A stretch of 49,751 nucleotides of DNA, from contig JAISIK010000017.1 of assembly GCA_031262065.1 (NCBI GenBank), positions 1-49,751 on the forward strand. Reading direction: 5' to 3'. Position 1 is the stretch's first letter, and each line of letters opens with the position of its first letter. The notes under the pieces were generated by a model, which was not told the DNA's origin, did not search any database, and was given only the letters and a program-made list of their open reading frames with translations. Source of the stretch: Oscillospiraceae bacterium (GTDB taxonomy: Bacteria; Bacillota; Clostridia; Oscillospirales; Oscillospiraceae). Shown here piece after piece: positions 1 to 8,008 of this stretch. Both the position numbers and the translations under genes were made by a program.

Positions 1-14
1 AAATAGAGCAAAGT

Positions 15-53
15 ACGCCCTAGGCAGCAGCGATTCGCTGCTGCCTAGGGCGT
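15..53. repeat. Perfect 19-base inverted repeat; left-edge non-coding region
   Basis: Arms 15-33 and 35-53 are exact reverse complements around one base, giving a very strong hairpin. It has no clear T-tract on either side, so terminator use is uncertain; it may end a gene left of the window or be a mobile-element scar. The rest of 1-329 contains no start codon with a ribosome binding site and only a weak second hairpin (GAGCC 260-264 with GGCTC 274-278), which may lie in the 3' end of the thsAB transcript. Confidence 0.7.
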
Positions 54-329
54 TCTGTGTATATGCCGCTGCGTGGCGGTATATTGCGCAAGTCGCAGCT
101 GTAAGCAATGGACTGGGCAATTACGAGCTATGTAGTGTATTCTTTGTCCGTACGCGTTTGATATTTCGTATTTTCCCTTCGGCTACAAGTCGGCGCTATG
201 TCCGTTCGGGTAATACCGCTGTCATTGCGGCTTGTATGATTGTCAGCATATTAGGTTTAGAGCCCTATCCCTAGGCTCACCAGCACTATCATTGGTTCTA
301 CAAATTACCGAGATTAAATCTTAAAATGA

Positions 330-863
330 TTATCTCATAGAATAATGTACAGGTGAAGTTAATACATCATTGCCAGTGCTATGAACGCTAAACCTTCTTA
401 TACATTCAAATATACTATCTTTTGTAAACGGGATATGAATACAACGCGCCTTATTACTGTCGATTTCCCTTTCTAATGCTTCCGGCCATTTTGAACGCAA
501 TGTTGAAGGGTTAGTGACAGACGAACACTCTGGGTACGTAACAATTATAGGCAACGAATACGTTTCGACAGCTTTTTCAATCTCAAAATTAAGCAATCCT
601 CTGTCCCATGATGTCTTAGAGGTGACTATCAAAAGCATATTCTTTGAATCACACAGTCTTTCAAGTAGTCTGCGTTTTAATGTAGCGGTTTGGCTACTAT
701 CTCGAACTTGATAGGTTTTCTTATGACTATCACTAAATTTGAAGTCGATGTCCGAATTAGCGCTCCACATTTTCAAAGTATTATAATATCGAATATCACT
801 TTCTGTTGGATTTGTTGTCCCTTGCCCATCGAACGCAACATATGTGCCATTTCTATATGCCAT
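330..863 (-). CDS. thsB: Thoeris ThsB-like TIR domain protein
   Basis: A 177-residue single-domain protein with the layout of the ThsB TIR-like family (DUF1863/PF08937): a first strand at about residues 6-11 (TYVAFDG), a central hydrophobic strand MLLIVTSKT near 76-84, helix LLNFEIEKAVE at 90-100 and strand PIIVTY at 105-110. The helix holds the acidic residues E94 and E96, where TIR NADases carry their catalytic glutamate; which one is catalytic I cannot tell. In Thoeris such proteins sense phage and turn NAD into an ADP-ribose-type signal. The gene starts 2 bases after the stop of the upstream thsA, with a GGGAG site inside the end of that gene, so the pair is translationally coupled. The block is clearly more AT-rich than its neighbours, suggesting transfer. 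Family call is from pattern recognition; the pairing with a macro-domain membrane protein is strong support. Confidence 0.8.
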   Translation of the reverse strand: MAYRNGTYVAFDGQGTTNPTESDIRYYNTLKMWSANSDIDFKFSDSHKKTYQVRDSSQTATLKRRLLERLCDSKNMLLIVTSKTSWDRGLLNFEIEKAVETYSLPIIVTYPECSSVTNPSTLRSKWPEALEREIDSNKARCIHIPFTKDSIFECIRRFSVHSTGNDVLTSPVHYSMR

Positions 864-865
864 AA

Positions 866-1678
866 TTATAAAGCTCCCTTCAATTCATAAAGATTAATTT
901 CCTGTGCAGATTCCTTGTCAATAATGACAGTCACGGCTTTATCGAAGTACACATTGCTACTTTTTAGTGTACAAAGGATACATTTTAAGCACTCATATTT
1001 AGTTGGTCTGGTAGTGTTTCTGAATATAGGTATGCTCGAACCCAACAAGGGTATGGCTACAGGTTTATTAGCATAAACACGGCGTATTTCTGCCCACATT
1101 TCTCGCAAGCACTGCTCGTATTCGCCACGTCCATTAAAGAATGCTTGATTTTTAGTATCAAATTTTGAAAACGATAGGCACATATACTCGTTTTTATATG
1201 GAACGATTGTCCCAAGTTTATGAGCTTTGCGTGGGGTATTATTCAAGACGGTATTCAAGTCGTTTATATCTTCTACATAATCGTCAATGAATTTCCCGTT
1301 AATCGAGTTATGATTGATTATAACATCATCTACAGTTGTATCAAAATACTCATTGAATGAAATTAGTTTCCAGCCATGAAATTTAAAGATACCTCCGTCT
1401 TTGATGTCACGCACTTCAATTTTAACGGCATTTCTATTAATAGTAAGGGATAAGCCATTTTGTGCATTTCTTTCTTTAATAACGGCGACAATTATGTATA
1501 TCAAAACAAGAAATGCAACTATAGCTAATAGACGGAAATGCCATTTTACCTCGCGCAATGGATTTCCTAAAATATCAACCAATGAAAGCATAAATGCAAA
1601 AACGGCAAATGCAACAGCCAAACTGTCCTTGTGCAATTTGGGTAGTCTGCCCCATATAAGCCTTATCTTCTTTGCCAT
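866..1678 (-). CDS. thsA: Type II Thoeris ThsA-like membrane protein with macro domain
   Basis: A 270-residue protein with two N-terminal transmembrane helices (about 20-36 and 47-67) and a soluble C-terminal region from about 78 that fits the macro-type domain of type II ThsA (DUF6430): NHNSINGKF at 122-130 and the glycine loop IPLLGSS at 209-215 resemble ligand-binding loops of macro domains. In type II Thoeris the macro domain is known to bind the signal made by the TIR partner and the membrane helices then kill or arrest the cell. Start chosen at 1678 because AAGGGG lies just upstream. It is first in a two-gene operon with thsB and has its own promoter at 1760-1788. A stand-alone macro-domain effector is the alternative; the adjacent TIR gene makes Thoeris much more likely. 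Confidence 0.78.
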   Translation of the reverse strand: MAKKIRLIWGRLPKLHKDSLAVAFAVFAFMLSLVDILGNPLREVKWHFRLLAIVAFLVLIYIIVAVIKERNAQNGLSLTINRNAVKIEVRDIKDGGIFKFHGWKLISFNEYFDTTVDDVIINHNSINGKFIDDYVEDINDLNTVLNNTPRKAHKLGTIVPYKNEYMCLSFSKFDTKNQAFFNGRGEYEQCLREMWAEIRRVYANKPVAIPLLGSSIPIFRNTTRPTKYECLKCILCTLKSSNVYFDKAVTVIIDKESAQEINLYELKGAL

Positions 1679-1759
1679 ACGGTTACCCCTTATTTCTTAT
1701 AAACTTAAACAAATGAGGAGGATCAAGCTGTCATTGCCCAGGGTCATGATTAATAGTAT

Positions 1760-1788
1760 TATTATACTTCAATTCGACAGAGTTTGCA
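1760..1788 (-). promoter_or_regulatory. Promoter of thsAB
   Basis: Read on the minus strand: TTGCAA, 17-base spacer, perfect TATAAT. The hexamers lie at 1783-1788 and 1760-1765, so the transcript would start about 75 bases ahead of thsA. No operator palindrome is evident next to it. Confidence 0.7.
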
Positions 1789-2012
1789 ATACCTAAATGG
1801 CAATTATTTGAGACACGATACGCCTATGTTGCCACTCCTGCTGCACCGAATAAAACGCCAAGTTCTCTTTGCACATCCTCAAACGCGGCTGTGCGGGCAT
1901 GTCGTGTTATCGAGGAGTATCTTTGCGCACCTCCGGCGTCCTGCATATAGTTGCGCTGATAAAGGAACATACCCCAATATTGCACTGTCTTTGCTGTTTA
2001 GCGCGCTGGGCT
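1789..2012. other. Non-coding spacer between thsAB promoter and bioY
   Basis: No gene can be supported here. A 48-codon minus-strand reading frame (1824-1970) and overlapping plus-strand frames exist but lack ribosome binding sites and family resemblance. The base composition shifts from AT-rich (thsAB side) to GC-rich (bioY side) inside this spacer, which may mark the edge of an acquired block. Confidence 0.5.
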
Positions 2013-2582
2013 TCAGCCTTTGGAGGCGGGGCGCAAAATTGGCAGCAGGCGCGTGCACAGCAGTGCGGTGGCGAGGATTTTCAGCGCGTCAAAGGGCAGG
2101 AAAATCACGCAGCCGGAGACGACCGTTTTGCCGAATGACCACGCGCCGCCGAGCGCCAGATACATATAGGGTAGCCCTATCAGGTAGAGCGTAATCAGTC
2201 CCGCCGCACAGGCAGCGCAGAGAATCCCGATTCCGGGTTTCTTTTTGCGCGTGAGCAAGCCAATCACGAACGCAGCCGGAATCAGCCCCAAAAGAAATCC
2301 GCAGGTCGGCTTTGCCAGATACAGCAGCCCGCCGCCTTCGGTGAAAATCGGCGCGCCGAGCAGCCCCAGCGCCACATACACCAGTTGTGAGGCAGCGCCC
2401 CAATACGGTCCGAGCAAAATGCCCGCCGTAAAGGTAAAGAACAATTGCAGGGTGAAGGATGTATAGCCCACCGGGATGCGCAAAAATGCCCCGACTGCGG
2501 TCATCGCAGCAAAGAGGGCGCTGAGCAGCATCGGTCTTAAAAATGCGGCGGACTGCCGCCGAACGCGTTTTTCTGCTTTCAT
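2013..2582 (-). CDS. bioY: BioY family biotin transporter substrate-binding subunit (ECF S component)
   Basis: A 189-residue integral membrane protein with about six hydrophobic segments and BioY family hallmarks: RIPVGYTSFTLQLFF after the first helix, the LLGPYWGAASQLVY stretch, and GGGLLYLAKPTCGFLLG. BioY captures biotin in the membrane, usually working with a shared ATPase/transmembrane ECF module, which is not in this window. The start at 2582 is chosen because AGGAGG sits 6 bases upstream; an upstream ATG at 2618 lacks a site. Single gene with a strong promoter at 2698-2726 and unusual repeated boxes in its leader. Confidence 0.9.
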   Translation of the reverse strand: MKAEKRVRRQSAAFLRPMLLSALFAAMTAVGAFLRIPVGYTSFTLQLFFTFTAGILLGPYWGAASQLVYVALGLLGAPIFTEGGGLLYLAKPTCGFLLGLIPAAFVIGLLTRKKKPGIGILCAACAAGLITLYLIGLPYMYLALGGAWSFGKTVVSGCVIFLPFDALKILATALLCTRLLPILRPASKG

Positions 2583-2624
2583 GAGTTCCTCCTGAATTTT
2601 AGCGCCGCGGCGCAACACATAGGG

Positions 2625-2653
2625 TTAACAATGGATAATTCTTGGTTTACAAT
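2625..2653 (+). promoter_or_regulatory. Possible rightward promoter facing the bioY promoter
   Basis: TTAACA (2625-2630), 17-base spacer, TACAAT (2648-2653). It would fire toward the bioY promoter and then toward the gene at 2950. It falls inside the bioY leader, so it may only reflect box similarity. Confidence 0.35.
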
Positions 2654-2697
2654 TCGCGCACACGCTGCCTGTAAACAGCTCACGCGAGCCTATTTTA

Positions 2698-2726
2698 ATT
2701 GTAAACCCTACAAAACAAATTGTCAA
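2698..2726 (-). promoter_or_regulatory. Promoter of bioY
   Basis: Minus strand: consensus TTGACA (2721-2726), 17 bases, TACAAT (2698-2703). Both hexamers are embedded in copies of a GGTTnACAA box, so a repressor binding those boxes would block polymerase directly. The boxes resemble half-sites of the biotin repressor BirA. Confidence 0.75.
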
Positions 2727-2879
2727 CCTCTATATGTGCAGCGAAATGCAGAGATTTCGCGACATTGCCAAATCGAAAACAATTACATGATGCGCCCGAC
2801 AACGAGATGCTACAAAAATTCCAAAATTTGTAAATTTAATTTGCCGCGAAATTCCACACATAAAATCCATATCCCGCCA

Positions 2880-2908
2880 TGGACAAGAGATTGCAACTGT
2901 GATACAAT
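2880..2908 (+). promoter_or_regulatory. Promoter of the S-layer-anchored caspase-like gene
   Basis: TGGACA (2880-2885), 17 bases, TACAAT (2903-2908); predicted start of transcription about 35 bases before the ATG at 2950, with a modest AGGA site at 2933-2936. Confidence 0.6.
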
Positions 2909-2949
2909 AGCACGGTTACATAAATTATATACAGGACGGGAACTTACTT

Positions 2950-5328
2950 ATGAAATTCAAACGAATCCTTGCGGTGCTGCTGGCAATCGCTATGCTGCCG
3001 ACGTTCTTTGCTGGCGCTATTTCGAAAGAGGAAGAAGCGCGCATCATCACGGACGAGGACTACGCAGCAGTCGATGAAATGTGGGAGAGCCTGACGCAGG
3101 TTGAAACAAAGGAACTGAAATCACGGCGCGGCGCAGCTTCTGCAGACGAAGAGGCGACGGCGTCAACCGCGCAGGCTGTGGCGCAGGCTGCGCAGGAATC
3201 GGCGATTTACGTGGACGGAAGTTTGGAATGGAGCGGTGAAGATTGCTTCACTTTCGAGACTACCACCGGCGTGACCTGCGGATACAGCGCCCGCCTTCGC
3301 AACAAGGCAATGCAAGCGCAGGAAAATGCAAGCGCTTTGGCAGAGCCGGACGTGCAGACAGTTTCTTACGGAACGAAGAACACCACCTCCGCGAAGGACG
3401 TCTTCCTGATTGAGCCGTATTACGGTCTGGACAGTAGCTTTACCAAGCAGTACCAGAACGAAGGCAAGGACATTGCTGCCGCAACCGGCGGTACATATAC
3501 CCTCTACACGACAAATGCAGCAACCATTGACAAAATCGCGGACGCCATGGAGCAGGGCGCGGTTGTTATTTTCGACAGCCACGGCGACACAGACTACGCC
3601 AACGGCGAGGACTATACCAGCGGCGCAACCACATCCTATCTGTGTCTGCAAACCGGCACGGGTTTGACGGAAGAGGACTACGCCAGAGACGGCAGAACCT
3701 ATCACGCGGTCAACTACGGCAGCGCCGGCAGCATGAAACTCTACTGTATCGACGGCACAGTCATTGCAAACCATATGGAAAAGAATGCCCCGAACAGCCT
3801 CCTTTGGATAGCAATTTGCCTCGGCATGGCAACCGACGGGCTGCAAGCCCCCATGCGCGAGAAGGGCGTGGGCGTTGTCTACGGCTATTCGCAGTCGGTC
3901 ACCTTCGACTACGACTACCTCTGGGAAGCAAAATTCTTCGATGAGATGTTCAAGGGCGCAAGTGTTGCAGAGGCAGTCGCTGCGATGAAGGAGAGCGTCG
4001 GTTACTGGGATTATGCTTCGTACTATGCAAGCATCTCCACCGCAATCCGAAACGACTGTTCGTTCCCGATTGTCGTCTCCGACGAGGATGTCTATCCCGG
4101 GCACGGCAATGTTGACGGTTTGCAGACGGTATACTCCACATGGACGCTCATCGGCGGAGAGGACGAAGAACCCACCGAACCCACCGAAGAGCCTAGCGAA
4201 CCGACCGAACCCACCGAAGAGCCTAGCGAACCGACCGAGCCGACAGAACCCTCGGTTACGTATACCTGCGTTGCTCGCCCGAATGACGAAAGCCTTGGGT
4301 CGGTGCAACCGGACGGTGCAGACTTTGTGGCGATTCCGAACGAAAACGCAAGCCTCAGCGGCTGGACGCTCACCCCGGAAGACGCAGCAACGGTTACGCA
4401 AAACGGCAACCGCTTTACGGTATCGAATCTCACGGCGGACTGCGAGCTTGTGATTACATTCACCCGAAAGACGGATGCGCTTGTGCAGTTTGTTACGCCC
4501 GCAGGCGTCAGCAAGGCATCGGTTTCCGGCTATGTGGGCGACCCAATCGCCTTGAGCGCCCCCACGGGCGCGCCGACCGCAGACCTTTATAACTATCGCT
4601 ATCTCGGCTGGGCGAAAGCCGCTGTTGCCGATACCACACAGAAGCCGGACTATTACACCAACACCATAACCCCCGACACGGCGCAGACCACGCTCTACGC
4701 GCTCTACACCTACACATCGGCAGACGCCGTATACTACACCACTGAGCTGAAATCGCGCAGCTGCGCCTCCGCGGCATTTTCGGATGTGAACACGAGCAGC
4801 TGGTATCACGCCGCTGTCGACTTCGTTGTGGAACGCGGGCTGATGAACGGCGTGGGGGGCGGCAAGTTTGCCCCCGATGAGACCGTGACCCGCGCGATGC
4901 TCGCAACCATCCTCTATCGCTTGGACGGCGGCGCTGCAAGCGGCAAGCATCCCTTCACCGATGTTCCGGACGGCGCGTACTACAGCAAGGCGGTTGCTTG
5001 GGCATACGAGAATGGCATTGTTACGGGTACAAGCGCGACGACCTTCGACCCCAACGGCGATGTCACCCGCGAGCAGACTGCGGCTATGCTCTATCGCTAT
5101 GCGCAGTATCGCGGCGATGATGTGGCTTCCAATCTCGGTAACCTTGCGTCTTTTAAGGATTTCGCCGAAATCAGCGCCTATGCGAAAACCGCGATGCGCT
5201 GGGCAGTCGGAAGCGGCGTCATGAAGGGCGACAACGCAGCCATGCTTGACCCGAGAGGGCATGCCACCCGCGCGCAAATTGCGCAGATGCTCTTGAATTG
5301 GATCGGCGGCTGGACCATGCATAACTAA
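2950..5328 (+). CDS. Secreted caspase-fold protein anchored by three SLH domains
   Basis: 792 residues. Signal peptide at 1-25 (hydrophobic core LAVLLAIAMLPTFFAG). Residues about 150-385 look like a clan CD (caspase/gingipain-type) peptidase core: strand VVIFDSHGDTDY with His211, and strand LLWIAICLGMAT with Cys290, the spacing expected for a His-Cys dyad. A Thr/Glu/Pro-rich linker (about 404-434) follows, then two beta-rich repeat-type domains (about 436-507 and 510-595), and three S-layer homology domains (about 608-660, 667-720, 735-790) that bind cell-wall polymers. So it is predicted to sit on the cell surface. Whether it is an active protease and on what substrate is unknown. Monocistronic: own promoter and a strong terminator at 5340. 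Confidence 0.8.
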   Translation: MKFKRILAVLLAIAMLPTFFAGAISKEEEARIITDEDYAAVDEMWESLTQVETKELKSRRGAASADEEATASTAQAVAQAAQESAIYVDGSLEWSGEDCFTFETTTGVTCGYSARLRNKAMQAQENASALAEPDVQTVSYGTKNTTSAKDVFLIEPYYGLDSSFTKQYQNEGKDIAAATGGTYTLYTTNAATIDKIADAMEQGAVVIFDSHGDTDYANGEDYTSGATTSYLCLQTGTGLTEEDYARDGRTYHAVNYGSAGSMKLYCIDGTVIANHMEKNAPNSLLWIAICLGMATDGLQAPMREKGVGVVYGYSQSVTFDYDYLWEAKFFDEMFKGASVAEAVAAMKESVGYWDYASYYASISTAIRNDCSFPIVVSDEDVYPGHGNVDGLQTVYSTWTLIGGEDEEPTEPTEEPSEPTEPTEEPSEPTEPTEPSVTYTCVARPNDESLGSVQPDGADFVAIPNENASLSGWTLTPEDAATVTQNGNRFTVSNLTADCELVITFTRKTDALVQFVTPAGVSKASVSGYVGDPIALSAPTGAPTADLYNYRYLGWAKAAVADTTQKPDYYTNTITPDTAQTTLYALYTYTSADAVYYTTELKSRSCASAAFSDVNTSSWYHAAVDFVVERGLMNGVGGGKFAPDETVTRAMLATILYRLDGGAASGKHPFTDVPDGAYYSKAVAWAYENGIVTGTSATTFDPNGDVTREQTAAMLYRYAQYRGDDVASNLGNLASFKDFAEISAYAKTAMRWAVGSGVMKGDNAAMLDPRGHATRAQIAQMLLNWIGGWTMHN
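4180..4239 (+). repeat. 30-base tandem repeat encoding the Pro/Glu/Thr linker
   Basis: Two copies, 4180-4209 and 4210-4239, differ at one base. They encode the linker between the caspase-like core and the surface-anchoring half, so linker length could vary between strains by slippage. Confidence 0.85.
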
Positions 5329-5339
5329 AGAAAAATAGA

Positions 5340-5382
5340 GCGAAGGCAGGTGCGTTTTCGGGCGCTTGCCTTCGCTTTTCTT
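5340..5382 (+). terminator. Rho-independent terminator
   Basis: Stem arms 5340-5353 and 5362-5375 (GCGAAGGC core with GCCTTCGC) followed by TTTTCTT. It ends the SLH protein transcript. Confidence 0.85.
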
Positions 5383-5536
5383 CCCAAAATCGTCGGAATG
5401 GAATCGGATTTGTGCGGTATACTGAGAGAGAGGAAAATACTCCCGCAAATTTAGGATTCGTTTTCTTTGCCTTCATATTTTTGTTACAAACATCCCTTAT
5501 GATCAGTACAAATACTACAGCAAGGAGCTGACAGAT

Positions 5537-7063
5537 ATGAACGATACCGACTTCTTTGCAGCGCAGGAAGAAAAGCCCGAACAGAACCCTCGCGAACTCC
5601 CGGACAATCCGCCCGAGGCGCAGGAACAGCCCGACTTCGCGCCGGAAGCGCCGCAAGAACCGCCGCTGATTTTTACGCAGCCCTTTGTGCAAGAGCAGCC
5701 TGTAGATTTTGTGCAAGAAGAGCCGGTCATGCCCGTTTCGAGGCAATTTGCGCCCTTGCAGGAAGCAGCCGTCACGCCGCCTGCGCCCACCTATCCGCAG
5801 CAGAGCTACGCTGTGCCGAGCTATGTGCAGCAAAGCGCTCCCCCTAGGAAGCCGCGCAAAAAGAAAAAGTCGCATCTGGCTGCGAGCATCGTTGCCGTGG
5901 CGCTTTGCAGCGCTGTTATCGGCAGTATCGGCGGTGGCCTCATTGTCGGCAACGTGATGCAAAAAAAGTATGCAGACGAAGACCGCGCGCAGGTGCAGCC
6001 GCGTGAAACGCAGACGGTCAACGCGAGCATCAAGCCCGCAAACACCAGCGATTTGCTTACGCCCGCGCAGATTTATGCGGGCAATGTCTCCGCCGTCGTG
6101 GGCATCGCCAACGAGGGCACAACGCGCAACGCCTTCGGGCAGGTCACGGAATCGGCAAGTTCCGGCAGCGGCTTTATCATCTCCCCCGACGGAGAAATCC
6201 TGACAAACTACCATGTGGTTGAGGATGCGCAAACCCTCACCGTCACGCTCTATGACGGCAGACGCTACGAGGCGGAAATCGTCGGCTACGAGGCGGACAG
6301 CGACGTTGCGCTGCTCAAAATCGACGAAACAAATCTGCCCTGCGTGGCGCTCGGCGACTCTACGCAGCTGGAAGTCGGCGCAGCGGTTGCCGCCATCGGC
6401 AATCCCTTGGGCGAACTGACCTACTCCATGACCGTCGGCTATGTCAGCGCCATTGGGCGCGCGGTGACAACCGACGGACTGTCCGCCATCAATATGATGC
6501 AAATTGACGCCGCCATCAACTCCGGCAACTCCGGCGGCCCGCTGTTTGATATGTTCGGCAATGTGGTCGGCATCACCAGCGCGAAATACTCCGGCACGAC
6601 TTCCAGCGGCACGAGTATCGAAGGCATCGGCTTCGCCATTCCCATCGACGATGTGGAGGCGATTTTGAATGAGCTGCGCACGGACGGACGTGTGGAGCGC
6701 GCCTACTTGAATATTACCGCGCGCGACGTCGACAGCGACGATGCGGAGTTTTATAATCTTCCCAACGGCGCGCAGGTCGCCTCCGTCACGGAAGGCGGCT
6801 GCGCAGACCGGGCGGGGATGGAAAAGGGCGATATTATTGTCGAATTAGACGGCAAGACGGTATCCTCTATGACGGAACTTTCCATGCTCTTGAAGAATTA
6901 CCGCGCGGGAGATGCTGTGCGCATACTTGTTTACCGCGAAGGAGAAACGCTGGAGCTATCGGCGGTCTTTGATGTAAAACCCACGAATGACGTAGCGGTC
7001 GAGGAAGAAACAGAACCCACGCAGTCTTGGGAAGATGCCTTCCCGTGGAGCTTGTGGCCATAA
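5537..7063 (+). CDS. HtrA/DegP-type membrane-anchored serine protease with PDZ domain
   Basis: 508 residues. A long Pro/Glu/Gln-rich cytoplasmic tail (1-105) ends in a basic cluster (RKPRKKKK), followed by one transmembrane helix (about 113-140) placing the rest outside the cell. The trypsin-like domain (about 175-375) has the triad His226 (NYHVVED), Asp256 (DSDVALLK) and Ser332 (GNSGGPL). A single PDZ domain covers about 385-480. Such proteases degrade or refold damaged exported proteins and usually serve envelope stress. AAGGAG lies before the start. The disordered N-terminal tail is much longer than in B. subtilis HtrA. Monocistronic, closed by the terminator at 7077. Confidence 0.92.
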   Translation: MNDTDFFAAQEEKPEQNPRELPDNPPEAQEQPDFAPEAPQEPPLIFTQPFVQEQPVDFVQEEPVMPVSRQFAPLQEAAVTPPAPTYPQQSYAVPSYVQQSAPPRKPRKKKKSHLAASIVAVALCSAVIGSIGGGLIVGNVMQKKYADEDRAQVQPRETQTVNASIKPANTSDLLTPAQIYAGNVSAVVGIANEGTTRNAFGQVTESASSGSGFIISPDGEILTNYHVVEDAQTLTVTLYDGRRYEAEIVGYEADSDVALLKIDETNLPCVALGDSTQLEVGAAVAAIGNPLGELTYSMTVGYVSAIGRAVTTDGLSAINMMQIDAAINSGNSGGPLFDMFGNVVGITSAKYSGTTSSGTSIEGIGFAIPIDDVEAILNELRTDGRVERAYLNITARDVDSDDAEFYNLPNGAQVASVTEGGCADRAGMEKGDIIVELDGKTVSSMTELSMLLKNYRAGDAVRILVYREGETLELSAVFDVKPTNDVAVEEETEPTQSWEDAFPWSLWP

Positions 7064-7076
7064 GATTTCTCATAAA

Positions 7077-7121
7077 GGGCAAGGCGTGCTGCACAATATG
7101 CGCAGCACGCCTTGCCCTTTT
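7077..7121 (+). terminator. Rho-independent terminator of the HtrA gene
   Basis: Perfect 16-base stem, arms 7077-7092 and 7102-7117, followed by TTTTAT. Confidence 0.92.
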
Positions 7122-7127
7122 ATCATT

Positions 7128-7244
7128 CTACCCTAATACGCATTCCAAATTGATAATTTGGAATGCTGGCGCTTCGCCGCAAGCAGACAAGGGCAGAAAT
7201 AGAAGGGAACAAACGAGAAGCAATGCGCTGACTTTTCTTTTCAT
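7128..7244 (-). CDS. Truncated lipoprotein: signal peptide with almost no mature part
   Basis: A 38-codon frame beginning ATG with an excellent AAAGGAGG site upstream. It starts with a classical lipoprotein signal peptide: MKRK, a leucine-rich core and lipobox LSAC, then GEAP and only about a dozen further residues before a stop. The part after the lipobox overlaps a short perfect inverted repeat (7141-7165). I read it as the surviving 5' end of a lipoprotein gene cut short, though a genuine tiny lipopeptide is possible. Confidence 0.45.
   Translation of the reverse strand: MKRKVSALLLVCSLLFLPLSACGEAPAFQIINLECVLG
7141..7165. repeat. Short perfect inverted repeat
   Basis: 11-base arms CATTCCAAATT (7141-7151) and AATTTGGAATG (7155-7165) around GAT. 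It sits inside the truncated lipoprotein frame, so it may belong to the element that truncated it. Confidence 0.7.
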
Positions 7245-7753
7245 AGAAAAACCTCCTTTGGAATTCGCTGTCCATTATTGATGGGGGCCTCTGTCCGACG
7301 ATTTTATAATTTTCTAAGTTCGGGGGATTGCATTCTTCAGAAGATTGTGATACACTTTCCCGGAAGCGAGGGTCTATTATGCCTGCGGGGCTAGTATTGC
7401 CGGAGGAGCGCAGAAAGGCAGACGCTTTGCCAAAGCGATTGCTTTCGCTCAAGCCTACGCGCTTGGAGCCGACGGTATTGAGAGAAGCGGTCTCTTCCTT
7501 AAAGCGATTGTTTTCTCCCCCACCTTGCTTATTATGGCTGTTGGTCTGGGGAAATTGCAATCGCTTTATTGCTTGCTTCTTTTAGGCGCTGTTTTCAGCG
7601 ATGCAAGTAAGCAACTGCGATAATGCAATGGGCGCTGCACCTGCGACGCATAGCCCATTCTCTATTTAAGGGAAGCCTGCACAAAAGGCTTTTCTTACAA
7701 AGGAAAGAACCCGTGATTTATGATATTGCTTTTTCAAAAGGGAGGTTGCAGCG
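7245..7753. other. Gene-poor region of about 500 bases
   Basis: Open frames exist on both strands (an 85-codon plus frame at 7328-7585 and a minus frame over the same stretch), none with a convincing ribosome binding site. AAAGCGATTG occurs at 7432-7441 and 7501-7510, and inverted at 7558-7567, so this may be a degenerate repeated element. A weak hairpin plus T-run (AAGCCT 7673-7678 with AGGCTT 7686-7691) precedes the next gene. Confidence 0.4.
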
Positions 7754-7954
7754 GTGATTAGAACGGAATTGTTAGACCGGGTTAAATACCCCGGAGAAAC
7801 CGATATGACATTTGACTGCATTGCGTATGACGATCTCGAAGAGGGGCTGATGGCTGAAACACAATACCCTCCCGGAGAAATTCGAGATAGCGCGATTGAC
7901 ACGCTCGCGGAGCTTAGGCGCAGGTACGCCGAACGGCAGGAAAGAAAAGAATAG
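7754..7954 (+). CDS. Small hypothetical protein, 66 residues
   Basis: Not recognised. It begins at GTG 7754 with GGGAGG 8 bases upstream, which supports real translation. The protein is acidic in the middle (YDDLEEGL) and ends in a charged helix (LAELRRRYAERQERK). No signal peptide, membrane segment or known motif. It stands alone between a gene-poor region and aroQ on the other strand. Confidence 0.55.
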   Translation: MIRTELLDRVKYPGETDMTFDCIAYDDLEEGLMAETQYPPGEIRDSAIDTLAELRRRYAERQERKE

Positions 7955-8008
7955 TCCCTTCCGGTTCTGCGTCAATAGGTAGTGCGAAGCGGTGAATGGA
8001 ACAAAACG

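Larger units (their letters stand above)
2623..2728. promoter_or_regulatory. Four BirA-like half-site boxes upstream of bioY
   Basis: Plus strand: GGTTAACAA (2623-2631), GGTTTACAA (2644-2652), then TTGTAAACC (2699-2707) and TTGTCAACC (2720-2728). Within each pair the copies are spaced exactly 21 bases start to start, and the two pairs are inverted relative to each other. The box is nearly identical to the half-site of the E. coli BirA operator, but the usual TTGT..AACC-N15/16-GGTT..ACAA order is absent. Rest of 2583-2949 holds promoters only and no gene. Confidence 0.5.

Noticed and set aside
1824-1970. A 48-codon minus-strand frame between thsA and bioY
   Set aside because: No ribosome binding site and no recognisable family; it may be a remnant.
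2623-2728. A classical BirA palindromic operator
   Set aside because: Half-sites match, but the inward-facing pair with 14-16 bases between is missing, so I only call BirA-like boxes.
3163-5448. A 761-codon open frame on the minus strand opposite the SLH protein
   Set aside because: It is low-complexity (Arg/Val/Gly/Cys-rich), has no domain pattern, and the plus-strand frame has a signal peptide, SLH domains, promoter and terminator. High GC content creates such antisense frames throughout the window (also 5219-6502, 10524-11612, 28022-29020, 34563-35648, 42006-43109).
7328-7585. An 85-codon plus-strand frame and an overlapping minus-strand frame
   Set aside because: Neither has a convincing ribosome binding site, and both strands and several frames are open at once. 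I describe the region as gene-poor instead.
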